From positions 27,962,001 through 28,026,000 of the forward strand of contig CM114271.1 of the NCBI GenBank assembly GCA_050084515.1: a stretch of DNA of 64,000 nt. Direction: 5' to 3'. The position numbers were made by a program, and so were the translations under genes. The stretch's first letter is position 1. Each line of letters starts with the position of its first letter. Below the pieces are notes generated by a model. The model worked only from the letters and a program-made list of their open reading frames with translations, did no database searches and was not told the DNA's origin. The stretch comes from Blasia pusilla (taxonomy: Eukaryota > Marchantiophyta > Marchantiopsida > Blasiales). Below, piece by piece: positions 62,239 through 64,000 of this stretch.

Positions 62239-62696
62239 TGTCATGACCATACGGATTATGTCGTAGAGTATAGTGTGCTAGTAGAGGCCATACCTTATAT
62301 AGGGCCGCAGTGTTTAGGTAGAGATGTGATTTCATACATAGGGTTGGGGGTTACTCAGTTGAGGGAGAGTTTTCCAGTAGGGCCCGCTCTTAGGTTGGAG
62401 GATATAAGGTGGAGCAATTCTTTGAGTTGAGCCTGTTGCGTTGGGAATTAGCCTTGGTAGTGAGTAGAGCTCTTGGCTATGGTGTTTCCCGCAAGCTTTG
62501 ACCTAGATTCTCCCATCGTGGAGTGGGTTTGGCTCGATTGTATGTGATTCTATACGTGTTTTATGACAGTAGGTCTTTCACGGATTTCAAGTTGTGGTAC
62601 ACTTGTGTTTGTGGATGCTCTTGTCTTTGTTATGTATGTATGTGAGTATGGTATGTCAGCGATGTATGTTGTATGACGATGTGGATTCGCACGACA
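62239..62696 (+). repeat. 3' LTR of G2
   Basis: 458 bp, TGTCATGACCATACGG to CGCACGACA. First 350 bp align with the 5' LTR; the rest matches the sequence just upstream of this LTR. Confidence 0.75.
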
Positions 62697-62740
62697 ACCC
62701 GAGGATGAATAGGCGCAAGGAGAGGATAAAATACCAACTC
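62697..62740 (-). repeat. Right terminal inverted repeat (distal part)
   Basis: ACCCGAGGATGAATAGGC continues 52010-52032 once G2 is removed and mirrors 49001-49040. Confidence 0.6.
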
Positions 62741-64000
62741 ATTGTTTATAGACAACTACCCTGGTCATATAATTACGACAACAATTAGCATAGATTGTCT
62801 AATATCCAATGATGTGTTAAAAATGTATAAATCATGTAGCACTCAATCATAAGTGACTATTATTTTCATGCAATGATTGATAATAAATAATCAGGTTGTA
62901 TGATAATGATTACAATTCATTCATGTAGTTGTTGCATTACAACTTTGCATATCTAAATGAGTGAAAATTTTATGACTATGAAAGGCATATTGGGTTGTCA
63001 TGTTATGACTAGGAATGTCTTACAAAGTTGTCACATTATGAATATACAAGTTATAGCATTATGTATGCGAATGATTGAATTAGTTTTCTTTGGCAAAGAA
63101 TGATTAGAGTAGTAATTTTATAATCACTAATGAATTGAGTTCTTAATGAATGTTAGTCCTCATGTAATAACTTGAAGGTATTTGACTCTTATGGTTATAT
63201 TGTAGAACTCATCTTGTCATTGTGGACTACACCCGGAGTCATTTTAGTAGGACTAGAGTTACTTCATGATGCATTTAGTGTGGTTTTTTGCATGTATTAT
63301 CAGCTCAAAATGGTGGATGACTATATAATAAAGAATTGTCTTCCACAAATAAAAACCTTCATTAAAAAATCCCAATAGAACTTGCTTGATATAAATGAAT
63401 TAAGTAATGTAAACATGTTGTAATTATTGGAACTCATAACAAATACAATTACATTTGAGTTTAAGAAGCTATAGAGCCAAAAATTTAATTGAAAAAAATC
63501 AGATTATGTAAGATAAAACTTGTGATAAGCCATAACAAAATTCAAAATTGGACCATATATCTTTGATAATTAAAGATCTAATGCAACACCTTCCTCGTAT
63601 GCATTTTAGGCTAAAGCATGCTTGTCCCCAATGCATCCGCAAAAGTCAATTTTAGTACTTTTTCCTCTATGGTTCACAATCCATAACATCTATCAAATCT
63701 ACTTGCACGATGCCTATGCGCATGATGGCACGAAAACAGGCTTGTCTGTCCATGGGAAAAATATGTCCATAGATATGCCCAACGAGTCCCCTACACATGG
63801 TTTTTTTGTATCCTAGTGGCCCAGGAGAATGGATCGGAGCTCAAATGAAGGGAGGTGACCAATGATTGAATGGGTGTATAGGCTATGAGCTCCTATTTGG
63901 TCTGCACCTAGCGTGCAAGGCCCACTCTAAGCCCACATGTTATGGGCCCTATGCGGGCCAAGTGGGCTCGGTGCAGGCCTCTACGCTTGCACCGAGCCCA
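62741..64000. other. AT-rich spacer ending in an inverted repeat
   Basis: No gene supported. A 13-bp perfect inverted repeat (TGGGCTCGGTGCA at 63963-63975 and its complement at 63988-64000) sits at the window edge within GC-richer sequence. Confidence 0.45.

Larger units (their letters stand above)
52033..62696 (+). mobile_element. Ty3/gypsy element G2 with DNMT3-like domain and PHD finger
   Basis: 10.7-kb plus-strand element. Left LTR at 52033, right LTR ending at 62696, flanked by a 4-5 bp duplication (A)ACCC (52028-52032, 62696/97-62700). Interior order is leader, gag with two zinc knuckles, protease, DNMT3-like methyltransferase, reverse transcriptase, RNase H, integrase, integrase C-terminal domain, PHD finger. 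Most pol pieces from 55774 to 59823 lie in one frame, interrupted by a few stops and a local double frameshift near 56215-56457, so the methyltransferase is part of the polyprotein. Inserted in the right inverted repeat of the DNA transposon. Confidence 0.88.
48990..62740. mobile_element. Decayed DNA transposon, probably Mutator-like, split by gypsy G2
   Basis: An inverted repeat bounds it: 49001-49040 (GCCTATTCATCCTCGGG, then TTAAGCTAACCCGAGGTCG) and its inverse, split into 52010-52032 and 62697-62716 by G2. Without G2 it is about 3.1 kb. It holds a transposase-like remnant (49559-50523) and a pyrimidine-rich region. Outer borders and target duplication were not determined. Confidence 0.5.

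Overview
This is plant nuclear DNA: one intron-rich, conserved eukaryotic gene buried in LTR retrotransposons, with no bacterial or organellar gene content. The host gene encodes Mediator subunit 23 (MED23), in the plant-type form. It lies on the minus strand from the start codon near 44340 to the stop at 10096. I could place 20 exons with GT-AG borders and matching codon phase, about 1,620 codons in all, close to the usual plant length. At least one more small exon is expected between exons 1 and 2. A one-base deletion in exon 10 breaks the frame, so the copy is either damaged or carries an assembly error. The species cannot be named. A non-seed land plant is an inference from TE load, retrotransposon type and the DNMT3-type methyltransferase described below.

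Layout. 1-7731: two decayed Ty3/gypsy copies of one family. G1 (minus strand, leaves the window on the left) appears nested in G3 (plus strand, only its 3' part visible). 7732-10095: MED23 downstream sequence with a solo LTR (D1) between two direct repeats. 10096-44340: MED23. Intron 12 (about 16 kb) holds a three-level nest: solo LTR D2, interrupted by copia element C, interrupted by copia element A; each level has its own 5-bp target duplication. It also holds solo LTR E2 inside an older LTR fragment (D4), an old LTR copy (D5) and a Helitron-like end. Intron 5 holds LTR D3 and a second copy (B) of the A family, in opposite orientation. Intron 19 holds E1. 44341-48990: upstream spacer with a duplicated Helitron-like end and a perfect (CT)76 tract. 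48990-62740: a decayed DNA transposon, probably Mutator-like, with inverted ends; gypsy element G2 (52033-62696) is inserted in its right end. 62741-64000: AT-rich spacer.

The most unusual content is the G1/G2/G3 gypsy family. Its pol frame carries a complete set of DNMT3-like cytosine-5 DNA methyltransferase motifs (I, IV, VI, VIII, IX/X in canonical order) between protease and reverse transcriptase, and a C4HC3 PHD finger after the integrase C-terminal domain. This combines a DNA-methylation writer and a possible histone-tail reader in one mobile polyprotein. Every copy here is inactive; several nonsense codons in G2 look like CAG to TAG changes, as expected from deamination of methylated CHG sites.

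The copia elements A, B and C have primer-binding sites complementary to the anticodon region of initiator tRNA-Met, and in A and C the gag ATG lies inside that site. A and B share the same two frameshifts and the same 5'-versus-3' LTR differences. They form a roughly 5.3-kb inverted repeat within the MED23 transcription unit.
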